Shown here: positions 7,492 to 14,915 of the stretch, piece after piece
Position numbering within the stretch: the stretch's first letter is position 1
Layout of the letters: each line of letters opens with the position of its first letter
DNA from: a virus
Reading direction: 5' to 3' (one strand)
Length of the DNA: 39,220 nucleotides
IMG/VR virus record: IMGVR_UViG_3300043445_000139
Span: 1 to 39,220 of that record
Program-made: the position numbers and the translations under genes
Notes under the pieces: generated by a model
Seen by the model: only the letters and a program-made list of their open reading frames with translations
What the model was told of the DNA's origin: nothing
Database searches by the model: none

Positions 7492-7507
7492 TCGTGATTT
7501 ATCACGA
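7492..7507. promoter_or_regulatory. Operator O1 of the lysogeny switch
   Basis: A perfect inverted repeat with 7-bp arms, TCGTGAT-TT-ATCACGA, lies between the divergent cro-like and repressor genes. The same site recurs imperfectly at 7526 and, with 12 of 14 arm bases, at 8675. Its size and symmetry suit a dimeric HTH repressor. Confidence 0.75.
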
Positions 7508-7525
7508 GCCGAGCAAGAGATTTTT

Positions 7526-7541
7526 TCGGCGAAAATCACGA
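7526..7541. promoter_or_regulatory. Operator O2 of the lysogeny switch (imperfect)
   Basis: The right arm ATCACGA is exact, while the left arm TCGGCGA matches the consensus TCGTGAT in 4 of 7 bases. It lies 34 bp from O1, about three helical turns, so two dimers could bind on the same face and cooperate. Confidence 0.55.
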
Positions 7542-7576
7542 ATGCGCCACCGGCATATTGCGCTGATTGTGTGCCG

Positions 7577-8008
7577 ATGACAGACCAAGCAGTCGAAGCG
7601 CGCCGGGAGCGGCTGAGGCAAGCGGTAGCCAAGGCGCGCTCCGTCAACGCGGTGGCGCGCCAAGCTCGCATCCAGGAATCGACCCTCCGCGCTGTGCTGG
7701 AGGGGCGAACGCGGGAGCTGCGCATCGAGAGCTATGAGAGGCTGGCCCCCGTCCTGGGCGTATCGGTTGAAAGCCTAGTGTTCGGCTTCGAGCAGGCCCC
7801 GGGTGCGGCCCCTACGATCGACCCCGACCTGCTCACTGATTGCATCGTCGCCGTCATGGAGCTGATGTTGATTCAGTTGCCGATGCCGGCGGCTGAGTTG
7901 GCAAGGCTTGCTGCGACGGCGTACCAGCTCAGCGTTGATGAGGAGGGTGCTGGAGCGGCCGGCGTAAGGCTTGCGGTGAAAGGCATGCTGGCAGAACGCC
8001 GGCGCTGA
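7577..8008 (+). CDS. CI/C-type phage repressor (HTH, no protease domain)
   Basis: This 143-residue protein has an N-terminal XRE-like HTH (residues about 20-65, NAVARQARIQESTLRAVLEG and a following helix ending GVSVESLVFG). A helical C-terminal region rich in Leu and Ala is probably for dimerisation. No Ser-Lys peptidase S24 domain is present, unlike lambda CI. I placed the start at ATG 7577: an upstream in-frame ATG at 7484 would put both operators inside the coding region. No convincing Shine-Dalgarno precedes 7577, so leaderless translation is possible. It likely maintains lysogeny by silencing the cro operon and ogr. Confidence 0.75.
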   Translation: MTDQAVEARRERLRQAVAKARSVNAVARQARIQESTLRAVLEGRTRELRIESYERLAPVLGVSVESLVFGFEQAPGAAPTIDPDLLTDCIVAVMELMLIQLPMPAAELARLAATAYQLSVDEEGAGAAGVRLAVKGMLAERRR

Positions 8009-8371
8009 GCAGGCGGGCGGAAATCCGCTGGACGCGCTCTCGCCGCGTGGCGGGCAGGTTATCGTTCGCATGCGCCAACCCGGAACGAAACATCCGCGAA
8101 TACGAAATATGATTGTTTTCAACACCCTGCACCAGAGACCCCCTTGCGGCACGGAGCCATTTGCATATGCTTATGTGCACCGGCCAGCCGAGATGCATAG
8201 GCTGGCCGGGGCGTGCAAAGGGTCCGTGCCCTGGGTGGTGGGGTAGCTTGGCGGCACCCACCGCCCCCGCGGGGGCTCAACCAAAAAAGCACAGTCCGAT
8301 GATCGACGCACCTGGTTTCGCGTCAACGGGGAGTTAACGCAGCCGCAATCGCCCATCAGTCGCACACGGGT
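8009..8371. other. Gene-free convergent region with strong GC-rich hairpins
   Basis: No credible gene is seen between the convergent repressor and ogr genes. CCGGCCAGCC (8180-8189) and GGCTGGCCGG (8200-8209) form a perfect 10-bp stem with a 10-base loop. A 14-bp palindrome GCCCCCGCGGGGGC lies at 8263-8276, and a 6-A run follows it. A short A/T-rich patch is at 8090-8120. The hairpins may end transcription from both sides, although no T tract follows the larger one; a structured RNA is the alternative. Confidence 0.5.
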
Positions 8372-8653
8372 TTATGCAGTTGCGGACCCCGTAGACTGGC
8401 GACGATCATGCCGTGGCACGACGACCCCGGGCCGAGGGATGCGGCTGGGCTGCAACTCCCGCACAGGCGTCACTTCCGAGACGAAACTGAAGCCGCACAG
8501 TTGGTTGGTGCACAGGTAGGTGACCTCGCGCACCATCGGCGTCACCTGGTCAGTACGAATCGACCGACACTTGGATCCGCAGTGAGGGCAGTCAGTCGCA
8601 TTGGCATGCGTCTGTTTTTCGTACCGTCGTACCACTTCCCCTCCCCTGCGCAT
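8372..8653 (-). CDS. ogr: Ogr/Delta-type late transcription activator
   Basis: The 93-residue protein has the zinc-binding pattern of P2 Ogr and P4 Delta: CPHC (Cys22, Cys25) and CTNQLC (Cys48, Cys53). It also has the family signature IRTDQVTPMVREVTYLC and GFSFVSEV. Ogr activates the late promoters of P2-like phages through RNA polymerase. It lies beyond gene D on the same strand, as in P2. The ATG at 8653 is preferred over an in-frame GTG at 8716, because a repressor-type operator at 8675-8690 then falls in the promoter rather than in the gene. The protein has about 20 extra N-terminal residues compared with P2 Ogr. Confidence 0.9.
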   Translation of the reverse strand: MRRGGEVVRRYEKQTHANATDCPHCGSKCRSIRTDQVTPMVREVTYLCTNQLCGFSFVSEVTPVRELQPSRIPRPGVVVPRHDRRQSTGSATA

Positions 8654-8674
8654 GTGTTTGTCCAATCTCGCGTA

Positions 8675-8690
8675 TCGTGATCGATCACCT
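8675..8690. promoter_or_regulatory. Third repressor-type operator, upstream of ogr
   Basis: TCGTGAT-CG-ATCACCT matches the O1 pattern TCGTGAT-NN-ATCACGA in 12 of 14 arm bases, with a perfect 12-bp palindromic core GTGATCGATCAC. It ends 22 bp before the ogr ATG, where a promoter should lie. Confidence 0.65.
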
Positions 8691-8884
8691 GAGGTCGGCC
8701 CCCGTGGACGGGGCACACGTCACGGCCCCCATGGGCCGTGGCTATTCGCATTTATTGCCGAATACAGGTCGCACCAAAGCGCGAATCACACAACACCAAT
8801 CCTCCGAAACGCGGTGACGCCCTGGCAGAACGTCCAGCGAATGGGGCCTTTGCTTGACGCCCATGAGCGACCGCGCCGCATCGA

Positions 8885-9091
8885 ATGGACCCTCTATTTT
8901 CGTCGCGGGACGATAATGATTGTCCTGTATCCGGGGAACCCGTCACCGCACACGCCGTTGTCATCCGGCTCCCTGACGGCTGTCCTATCCCTGTGATCAT
9001 GCAGGCCCTGCCCCAGGCTGCCCCTCCCCCCCCTCTCGGGGAAAGCATTACAGGATGGGATACGGAGGCGACCACCGACCTAGATCGCTGA
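8885..9091 (+). CDS. Possible small protein, unknown
   Basis: A 68-residue frame with a moderately protein-like centre (VTAHAVVIRLPDGCPIPVIM), a Pro-rich run and an acidic end. No family is recognised and there is no clear ribosome-binding site. It is the best coding candidate in the 700-bp stretch between ogr and D. An overlapping antisense frame there looks like a composition artefact. Treat it as tentative. Confidence 0.3.
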   Translation: MDPLFSSRDDNDCPVSGEPVTAHAVVIRLPDGCPIPVIMQALPQAAPPPPLGESITGWDTEATTDLDR

Positions 9092-9428
9092 TCCAGCTGC
9101 CAAATTCCTGTAACTCTTTCTTCCGTTGCAAAGAATGGCAGACCCGGCATGTTTCGTTAAGTCACTGATAGAACTGACATTTTGCTGGCGGGATTGTAAT
9201 GGAATTTTCCATTACGATCTAAGGCTTTTGTAATGCATTCTGATGGACCACTGAGCGGCGAAAAGCCCCTTAAAATCAGTACCATGGTAATGCTTAGAAT
9301 TCTTTGTAATGGAATAATTCTTTTCCGATGGCTGCGCTTTTTAGGGCCTATAGGGTCGCTGATGGTCATTGCCTAGGGATTAGGACCGCAATGCCGGGAC
9401 TTCGGTCCTTTCTCATCGTGATGAGGCT
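9092..9428. other. A/T-rich gene-free segment between D and ogr
   Basis: Base composition drops sharply here, with many T and A runs from about 9100 to 9340, unlike the GC-rich surroundings. It contains repeated GTAATG motifs and a palindrome (see the repeat entry). Near its end AGGACCG (9382-9388) and CGGTCCT (9402-9408) can form a hairpin just past the D stop, a weak candidate terminator for the minus-strand late operon. I see no convincing gene. Confidence 0.5.
9196..9314. repeat. GTAATG(GAA) repeats and palindrome
   Basis: GTAATGGAA-TT-TTCCATTAC (9196-9215) is a perfect 9-bp-arm inverted repeat. GTAATG recurs directly at 9230, 9287 and 9306, the last again as GTAATGGAA. Five copies of an A/T-rich hexamer in about 120 bp of a GC-rich phage suggest protein-binding sites, function unknown. 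Confidence 0.55.
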
Positions 9429-10418
9429 CTACTCGCTTGCCTCGGCCCCGGTAGCCTTCAGGGACGTGGTCAGGGCCTGGTCGGTCAGAGTGTGGGTCAC
9501 CTCCTCGATCGTCCAGGCGACCTGGTCGATTTCCGACCGGAACCCCGTCAGGGTGAGGGGCTGGCCGGCGGCCAGTTCCGGCCGGCCCGTGGCCAAGCTG
9601 ACGGTCACCTCACACTGCTGCCGCCGGGCTTGCTTCAGGGCTCCCTGGGCCGCGGCGGCGGCTTCGGCCTGCGAGGGGTACAGCCGGCGCAGCCGAATGA
9701 CCGTCCCCTCTGATTTGCCCGCGGCGACCTCCTGCGTCTGGGCGCTGGCGAGGTCATGCCATTGGGCGACGGCCCCAGTGGCGCTGACCGTCCGGTCCGT
9801 GACCGTGAAGCTGTGGCTGACGCCCGACTGACGGGCCAGCCTGGCGGCAGGCAGCGGGCGACCGCGGGCGGAGCGACCCGTGCCCGCCGGCACGAAGACC
9901 AGCCGGCCTTCCTTCACCGTGCCGGATGCATCCAGGTCCTTGGCCAGCCTGGTGATGAAGTTAAGGTCGGACTCACGAATCTGGTCGATATGCGGGATCG
10001 CGATCGCCCCGAGGCGTTCGTCCACCGCCGGCTCCAGCCCGTGACGGGACGCGATTGATGACAGGATCTGGCCCAGAGTCTGGCTATGCCAGCTATGGTC
10101 CCGCGGCTCCGCGATCTTGCCCTTGAGGCCGGCGGGGCGCCCCTTCACCCTGACCTGGTCGGGCGGGCCCGAGTGCTCCACCTCATCGACTTCGTATCGC
10201 CCGAGCTGCACCAGGGCCTGGCCCAACCAGCCGATCGCAGGCCGCATGACCACGCCCCGCCGCGGCAAGACGATCGCGCCTGCCGGATCGGTCACTGTGA
10301 GCTCACATTCGTCGCTATCGGTTCCGAGCCGGTCGGTCACCTTGAGCGACTGCAGCTGGCCCGCAAGGGAGGCCGTGACGTCCTGGTCTTCCACCAGGAT
10401 GCGGTATGACGGGATCAT
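9429..10418 (-). CDS. D: P2 gpD-like tail protein (late control D family)
   Basis: A 329-residue protein of the phage late control D family, a hub-like protein of the contractile tail between tube and baseplate. The start MIPSYRILVEDQDVTASL and later blocks LTVTDPAG and SDLNFITRLAKDLDASGTVKEGRLVF are typical. The ATG at 10418 overlaps the U stop as ATGA; a longer upstream frame runs through U and was discarded. It is the last gene of the minus-strand tail operon, as in P2. Confidence 0.92.
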   Translation of the reverse strand: MIPSYRILVEDQDVTASLAGQLQSLKVTDRLGTDSDECELTVTDPAGAIVLPRRGVVMRPAIGWLGQALVQLGRYEVDEVEHSGPPDQVRVKGRPAGLKGKIAEPRDHSWHSQTLGQILSSIASRHGLEPAVDERLGAIAIPHIDQIRESDLNFITRLAKDLDASGTVKEGRLVFVPAGTGRSARGRPLPAARLARQSGVSHSFTVTDRTVSATGAVAQWHDLASAQTQEVAAGKSEGTVIRLRRLYPSQAEAAAAAQGALKQARRQQCEVTVSLATGRPELAAGQPLTLTGFRSEIDQVAWTIEEVTHTLTDQALTTSLKATGAEASE

Positions 10419-10840
10419 CTGCTGTCTGCCAAGTCGCCAAGAGCACCCGGGTCGCTGTCCCAGTAGCGCTGGAGCGTCACGCTGAAATCGACCCGCCGCG
10501 GCTCCCCGTTGGCGAGCAGGTGCGACCCGCGTTCCGTCAGGGAGGTTATCACCCACCGTCCCTGGTTGCGGCCTTGCCCATCGATCAGGATCCACGCCTT
10601 GCCCTGAGCCTGCATTCGACGCAAGGTCTCCAGGTGCTGGCGGCCACCGGTCAACTCTGGCATCAGCGCGCCGTCGAGGGTCAGCGTGTCCTCCCCCGGG
10701 CCGAGCCATTGGGTCGCCGGGGCGGCACCGGCACGGTCCTGCGTCTCCCACCGGTGGGAGGTCTGGCGGTCATATCCCGACAGTGGCGCTGTCGTAAGGC
10801 TGAACACGAACTGACCCAGGGCCATTAGCTGCATCATCAT
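10415..10840 (-). CDS. U: P2 gpU-like tail protein
   Basis: A 141-residue protein starting MMMQLMALGQFVFSL, the characteristic N-terminus of the gpU family. The central WETQDRAGAAPATQWLGPGED and the later RRVDFSVTLQRYWD also fit. gpU terminates the tail tube at the head-proximal end in P2-type myophages. It overlaps the tape-measure stop upstream and D downstream by 4 bases, so all three are translated as a coupled unit. Confidence 0.92.
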   Translation of the reverse strand: MMMQLMALGQFVFSLTTAPLSGYDRQTSHRWETQDRAGAAPATQWLGPGEDTLTLDGALMPELTGGRQHLETLRRMQAQGKAWILIDGQGRNQGRWVITSLTERGSHLLANGEPRRVDFSVTLQRYWDSDPGALGDLADSR

Positions 10841-13800
10841 CCTCTGTCATAATGGGCCGACCGGCCCGCGGAAGCGGCCCGACGCTCCCGCTCATCCAGC
10901 TGCCGCGTGACTTCGCGGGCGATCTCCTGAGCCGTCATGCCCGGGGCAGCGTGAATTGTGATCTGGTAGGTGCTGTGGTGTTCGACAGGGTCTGCGGCCT
11001 GTGCCGCTGCTGCCGCAGCCGGGCTGTTTGCGGGATCCGGCACCTGCACCACCACCAGCGGCGGGGCAGATACCGCGTTGGTGTTCGACGGCGTTTCGAT
11101 CCCGATCGGCGGAAGGAGTTTGTCACGGGTGAGGACTGTTTGCGTCGGCAGGGGCCGTGCCTCCCCCGTCTGCGTCCCCGTCTTCGGGTCCGGCAGCGGA
11201 TTATCGTTGGTGACCACGGGCGGCGGCGCCAGGGGACCAGCTTCCGCCTTCTGCGCCCCTGTCTTCGGGTCCGGCAGCGGGTTATCGCTGGTGCCCACGG
11301 GCGGCGGCGCCAGGGGACCAGCTTCCGCCTTCTGCGTCCCCGTCTTCGGGTCCGGCAGCGGATCATCGTTGGTGACCACGGGCGGCGGCGCCAGGGGACC
11401 AGCTTCCGCCTTCTGCGCCCCCGTCTTCGGGTCCGGCAGCGGATTATCGTTGGTGACCACGGGCGGGGGAGGCATCGGCGGTCCTTCCTCCCCCCCGAAC
11501 ACACCGTTCCAGGATTCCCGGACCCACCCGATGACGCGGCCGATCTGGCCCATCATGCCATCGAAGGCGGACCACACGACGCCCACCAGGTCGAGCAGCA
11601 GCCTTAGCGGCGTAAGTGCCAGGTTGACGGCCCAGGCGATCCCCTGCCCCACGGCCATGCCGGCGGCGGCCACGCCCGACAGCTCCTCCCCCGTCATCGA
11701 CACAGGTGTCAGGAGGTCGCTGAAGACGCTGCCCACCCACCGGAACGCGCCGGCGATCGCGGCTCCGATCGGAGCGAGAGGGGCCAGTGACGTCTTGAGC
11801 GGAGCGAGCCCGGCCGTCAGCCCGTCCCAGAGCCCGCCGAAGAAGGCCTTCAGGGGCTGCCAATACCGGAAGATCAAGATGGCCGCCGTCGCGATGCCCG
11901 CGACGATCAGGCCTACCGGATTGGTCAACAGCGCGAGGGACATCGCCCGCGCTGCGGCCCCGACCAGCAGGAACAGACGGGGAAGCACCATCAGCCCGCT
12001 GCCCAACAGACGCAACCCGCCGATGGCGCCGGCTTTCCAGGCCGCGCCGCTGAACAGGGCGGCCCGGGCATTCACCAGCATGGCCATCGTATTGGCCCGC
12101 GCCGACGCTGTCGACGCCCATAGGGCGGCGGTTGCGGCCGCTATCCGACCGGGCAGGGCCAGCAGTCCACCGCCGGCGGCCGTCACCCATGCCCTGGCAG
12201 CGACCAGCGTGGCCTTGACCGATGCCCAGGTGGCCGTCGTCCAGGCGGCGATCGATGCGGTACTGGTGGACTGCCATAGCGCCTGGCCACGCAGTGCAGC
12301 GGTCTTCGCCACGGTGGCAACGGTGCCGGCATGTGTCGCCGCCGTGCCGGCGACGGTAGCCACACGCGCCTTAATGGCGGCACCTGTCAGCAGCTGCTGG
12401 GCGTGGCGGAGTAGCAGGGCGCCGCCGACCGCGAACGTCCAGCCGTAGCCGAGGGCGACCGCCGCGACCTTGAGAGCGATCAGCCCCGCGGCGGCGGTGA
12501 CGGCGAAGGTGGTCAAGCCCGGGAAGGTCTGGCTCAGCCACATGGCGCGGTCGGCAACAGCGGCCAGGCCCGACACCAGGATGTTGAGCGGCGGCAACAG
12601 AATCGTCCCCAGGGCAGCACCGACGTTGACCACCCTGTTGCGCAGGATCTGCATCTGCCCGGCGGATGAGGCGACAAAGCTCTCATACGAGTTGTCGACA
12701 ACGCCGCGGCTGCTGTTTGCAAGGTCCCGCTGAGCGGTGGCCAAGCCGCCGATGTTCTGACCCAGCAGCATCACCGCCTTGATGCCCTCATCCCCGAAGA
12801 CCTCCCGCAGCTTGTCGCGGAGATCCTGTTCCATGGTACCGCTGAAGCCGCCGATGGCGTCGGACATCGCCTGCATCGTGGCCGTGACGTCGAGCTGACC
12901 GTCTGCGGTCCGCACCAAATCGAAGCCGAATTCCTTCGAAGCCTTCGACAGTTGGGCCAGGGTGGCAGACAAGGCTGTACCAGCCTCAGACCCCTGGATG
13001 CCCGCTGTGTTCAGCGCACCCAGCAGGGCCAGCCCCTGTTCCAGCGCGATGTTGTTCCCGATCAGCGCGGGCGTGGCGGTCTTCATGCTTTCGCCGAGCT
13101 GCCCGAAATCGCGGATCTGGTACTGGAACTGGGTTTTGGTCAGGAGGTCAGCAATACGCTGCATCCGCTCTTCGCTTGTGCCGGCGAACTGCTTGCCCAT
13201 GTTGTTGAAAACGGTGGCCATGACCTCGCCGACCGCTTCGGGCGCGCCGGCGGTGACGGTCGCCACCTTTGCGACCATGCCGGCGGCGGCGGCGGAAACC
13301 GATGCCTCAATCCCGGCCGAGTTGAGGGCGTACTGGATGTCCAGAACCTGGTTGGTGCTGGCGAGACCGGACCGGCTGAACTGGATTGCCGCCTCTCGCG
13401 CCTCCACCATCGCCCGGGCGTGGGCCTGGGCCGCGGTCTCCCCCTGTTTGGCGGTGGCCATAATGACGGTACCCAGGCGCACTTGGGCAGATTCGAGCTG
13501 CACCGCGGCGGCGATCGGTGCGGCCAAGCTGAGCGCCAAAGCGGCGGCTTCGGTGACCTGTCCGCCCAGTTCCTCCCGTCGGGCGACGTTTGCTTGCCCA
13601 GCTGCACGCATATCGGCGGCGCGCTTCATTGCGGCGGCCTGCCGCTCGGCCGCTGCTGTCGCCGCGGCGATCTCCTGCTTAAGTCGCCGCTGCTCGCCGG
13701 CGAGGTCGCCCGTCTTGACACCGGCGGCGGTAAGCTGGCCGCGCATCTTCCGCAGCTCCGCCGATGCGCGTTCCTTGGCAGCGGCGGCCCGGCTCACCTC

Positions 13801-14103
13801 CTGACGGGCTTTCGCCAGCTGCTGCTGCAGCTTGTCGGTCGGGCCGGTCGCGGCAGCCATCTCCCTGGCCAGGGCCTGCACCTTGGCCTGTGCCGCGGCC
13901 AGGGCCCGGGTCTTGGCCATCGCCTCCTGCCCGACGGCCCGGAAACGGGTCAGCGCCTTGGACTGCGCCTCCAGCTTCTGGAGCCCGGCAGCAGCTTCGC
14001 CCAAGGGCTGCCGCAGGCCGCCGGCTGCGTTGCGGACAGCCTTGAGGGGACTGGTTGCCCGGTCCACGGCGCCCAAAAGTATCCGCAGCTTCAGGTCCGA
14101 CAT
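10837..14103 (-). CDS. T: Tail tape measure protein (P2 gpT-like)
   Basis: A 1088-residue protein starts MSDLKLRILLGAVDRATSPL at the ATG at 14103, just after the E' stop. The first 180 residues are coiled-coil-like, rich in Ala, Lys, Glu and Gln. A TP901-type tape-measure core follows (about 200-520), then long Ala-rich hydrophobic helices. A Pro-rich linker has four 27-residue repeats, and the tail ends ITIHAAPGMTAQEIAREVTRQLDERERR. The protein sets tail length and is ejected with DNA. A 23-codon upstream extension of the frame overlaps E' and is not used. Confidence 0.93.
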   Translation of the reverse strand: MSDLKLRILLGAVDRATSPLKAVRNAAGGLRQPLGEAAAGLQKLEAQSKALTRFRAVGQEAMAKTRALAAAQAKVQALAREMAAATGPTDKLQQQLAKARQEVSRAAAAKERASAELRKMRGQLTAAGVKTGDLAGEQRRLKQEIAAATAAAERQAAAMKRAADMRAAGQANVARREELGGQVTEAAALALSLAAPIAAAVQLESAQVRLGTVIMATAKQGETAAQAHARAMVEAREAAIQFSRSGLASTNQVLDIQYALNSAGIEASVSAAAAGMVAKVATVTAGAPEAVGEVMATVFNNMGKQFAGTSEERMQRIADLLTKTQFQYQIRDFGQLGESMKTATPALIGNNIALEQGLALLGALNTAGIQGSEAGTALSATLAQLSKASKEFGFDLVRTADGQLDVTATMQAMSDAIGGFSGTMEQDLRDKLREVFGDEGIKAVMLLGQNIGGLATAQRDLANSSRGVVDNSYESFVASSAGQMQILRNRVVNVGAALGTILLPPLNILVSGLAAVADRAMWLSQTFPGLTTFAVTAAAGLIALKVAAVALGYGWTFAVGGALLLRHAQQLLTGAAIKARVATVAGTAATHAGTVATVAKTAALRGQALWQSTSTASIAAWTTATWASVKATLVAARAWVTAAGGGLLALPGRIAAATAALWASTASARANTMAMLVNARAALFSGAAWKAGAIGGLRLLGSGLMVLPRLFLLVGAAARAMSLALLTNPVGLIVAGIATAAILIFRYWQPLKAFFGGLWDGLTAGLAPLKTSLAPLAPIGAAIAGAFRWVGSVFSDLLTPVSMTGEELSGVAAAGMAVGQGIAWAVNLALTPLRLLLDLVGVVWSAFDGMMGQIGRVIGWVRESWNGVFGGEEGPPMPPPPVVTNDNPLPDPKTGAQKAEAGPLAPPPVVTNDDPLPDPKTGTQKAEAGPLAPPPVGTSDNPLPDPKTGAQKAEAGPLAPPPVVTNDNPLPDPKTGTQTGEARPLPTQTVLTRDKLLPPIGIETPSNTNAVSAPPLVVVQVPDPANSPAAAAAAQAADPVEHHSTYQITIHAAPGMTAQEIAREVTRQLDERERRAASAGRSAHYDRG
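11160..11466. repeat. Four 81-bp coding repeats in the tape measure gene
   Basis: The string GTCTTCGGGT recurs at 11180, 11261, 11342 and 11423, exactly 81 bp apart, with near-identical DNA between. They encode the 27-residue unit PPPVVTNDNPLPDPKTG plus AQKAEAGPLA. The outermost copies are partly diverged. It is a coding repeat and not a CRISPR array. Confidence 0.9.
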
Positions 14104-14104
14104 C

Positions 14105-14299
14105 TCATTGCCTTCTGCGGGCGTTCCGTGCCGCCGCCTCCTCCGCCTCCAGCACCTGCACGGCCAGGCCATAGGCCTCGCCGTAATGCTGTAGCGTCAA
14201 AGCGTCAAAATGCTTTGACGGAAAAGAGCCGGGGAAGCAGCGCATCAGCAGACCCCAGGCCTGCACCGCGTCGTCCGGCAGCGCGTGGGTCAGGCCGCG
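14105..14299 (-). CDS. E': E' extension reached by -1 frameshift (tail assembly chaperone)
   Basis: This frame has no useful start of its own. It continues the E frame after a -1 slip on T6C (14305-14299) and codes for 64 more residues (start RGLTHALPDDAVQAWGLLMR, end AAARNARRRQ) before TGA at 14107-14105. The tape-measure ATG follows one base later. The result would be a 260-residue E-E' fusion. P2, lambda and most long-tailed phages make such a fusion just upstream of the tape measure. The open frame, the slippery heptamer and the position all agree. Confidence 0.85.
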   Translation of the reverse strand, partial: RGLTHALPDDAVQAWGLLMRCFPGSFPSKHFDALTLQHYGEAYGLAVQVLEAEEAAARNARRRQ

Positions 14300-14886
14300 A
14301 AAAAACCCATCAGGCGCTGTCCCAGCCGGACCAGGTCCGCGCCGTCAAGCTGCCAGAGGGTACCATCGTCCAGCCGCTGGATCGTCAGCCGCTTGCCAAC
14401 GGTGAGCAGGGTATCGACATCGCCGGTGATGAGGCCGTTGAGACCAATGCCGCGGAGGTGACCCGCCTGCGGCTCCATGAACTGCAGCTGCGTGACCAGG
14501 GTACCGGACAGCAGCACCGGCTTGTGCAGGGTCAGGGTATGGCGATCATCGGTATCCTTGGCATCGTCCGGTCCCGTGACCATGCTGGCGATCTCCACGC
14601 CGAGGTTGGTCAGGTCGGCCAGGGCCAGTGCCTCCAGCTGGGTGCGGGTGACGTGCTGCTCACTCGCACGTTCCGCGACCGCCAGGAGGAAGTCGGTCTT
14701 GTAGTCCTCCAGGTCGGCCAGGCGCAGGCCCCGGAGGTCGCCGGCGACCGGTCGCCGCAGACGAAGCTCCTTCAGCTCCGTCTTGCCATAGGGGATCGGC
14801 TTGCTGAGGGTCACCGGCTTCGGCGCCGGCGGCACCCATGCCTGTTCCTTGGTGTCGCTTTCCGCGAGGGTCGTTTCCGTGGTCAT
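14290..14886 (-). CDS. E: Tail assembly protein gpE with duplicated domain
   Basis: A 198-residue protein made of two copies of the gpE/TAC-type domain. Residues 25-103 (VTLSKP, AGDLRGLRLADL, ADLTNLG) align with 116-196 (LTLHKP, AGHLRGIGLNGL, ADLVRLG). P2 gpE is about half this length, with one copy. It would chaperone the tape measure during tail assembly. Codons 194-196 (GGT TTT TTC) contain the slippery site for E'. The start ATG lies about 30 bp after the tube gene. Confidence 0.88.
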   Translation of the reverse strand: MTTETTLAESDTKEQAWVPPAPKPVTLSKPIPYGKTELKELRLRRPVAGDLRGLRLADLEDYKTDFLLAVAERASEQHVTRTQLEALALADLTNLGVEIASMVTGPDDAKDTDDRHTLTLHKPVLLSGTLVTQLQFMEPQAGHLRGIGLNGLITGDVDTLLTVGKRLTIQRLDDGTLWQLDGADLVRLGQRLMGFFAA

Positions 14887-14915
14887 CGTCGGTCCTGCTG
14901 CTTTGAGGGTGTCGA

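Noticed and set aside
7484-7576. N-terminal extension of the repressor from ATG 7484
   Set aside because: It would place both operators in the coding region, and the extra 31 residues do not resemble the HTH family; start moved to 7577.
8752-9150. 132-codon minus-strand frame between ogr and D
   Set aside because: Arg/Gly/Ser-rich product without structure and no ribosome-binding site; the opposing 68-codon frame is a slightly better candidate.
9157-9369. 70-codon minus-strand frame in the A/T-rich island
   Set aside because: It crosses the repeat/palindrome cluster, has no recognisable features and has no supporting start signal.
11160-11466. Possible CRISPR array
   Set aside because: The 81-bp units are contiguous in-frame coding repeats with no unique spacers.
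10970-12448. 492-codon plus-strand frame opposite the tape measure
   Set aside because: Mirror of repeat-rich coding DNA, Ala/Pro/Ser low-complexity product and no family features.
14108-14289. E frame broken by a mutation
   Set aside because: The open -1 frame after a perfect slippery heptamer and its exact end before the tape measure favour programmed frameshifting.
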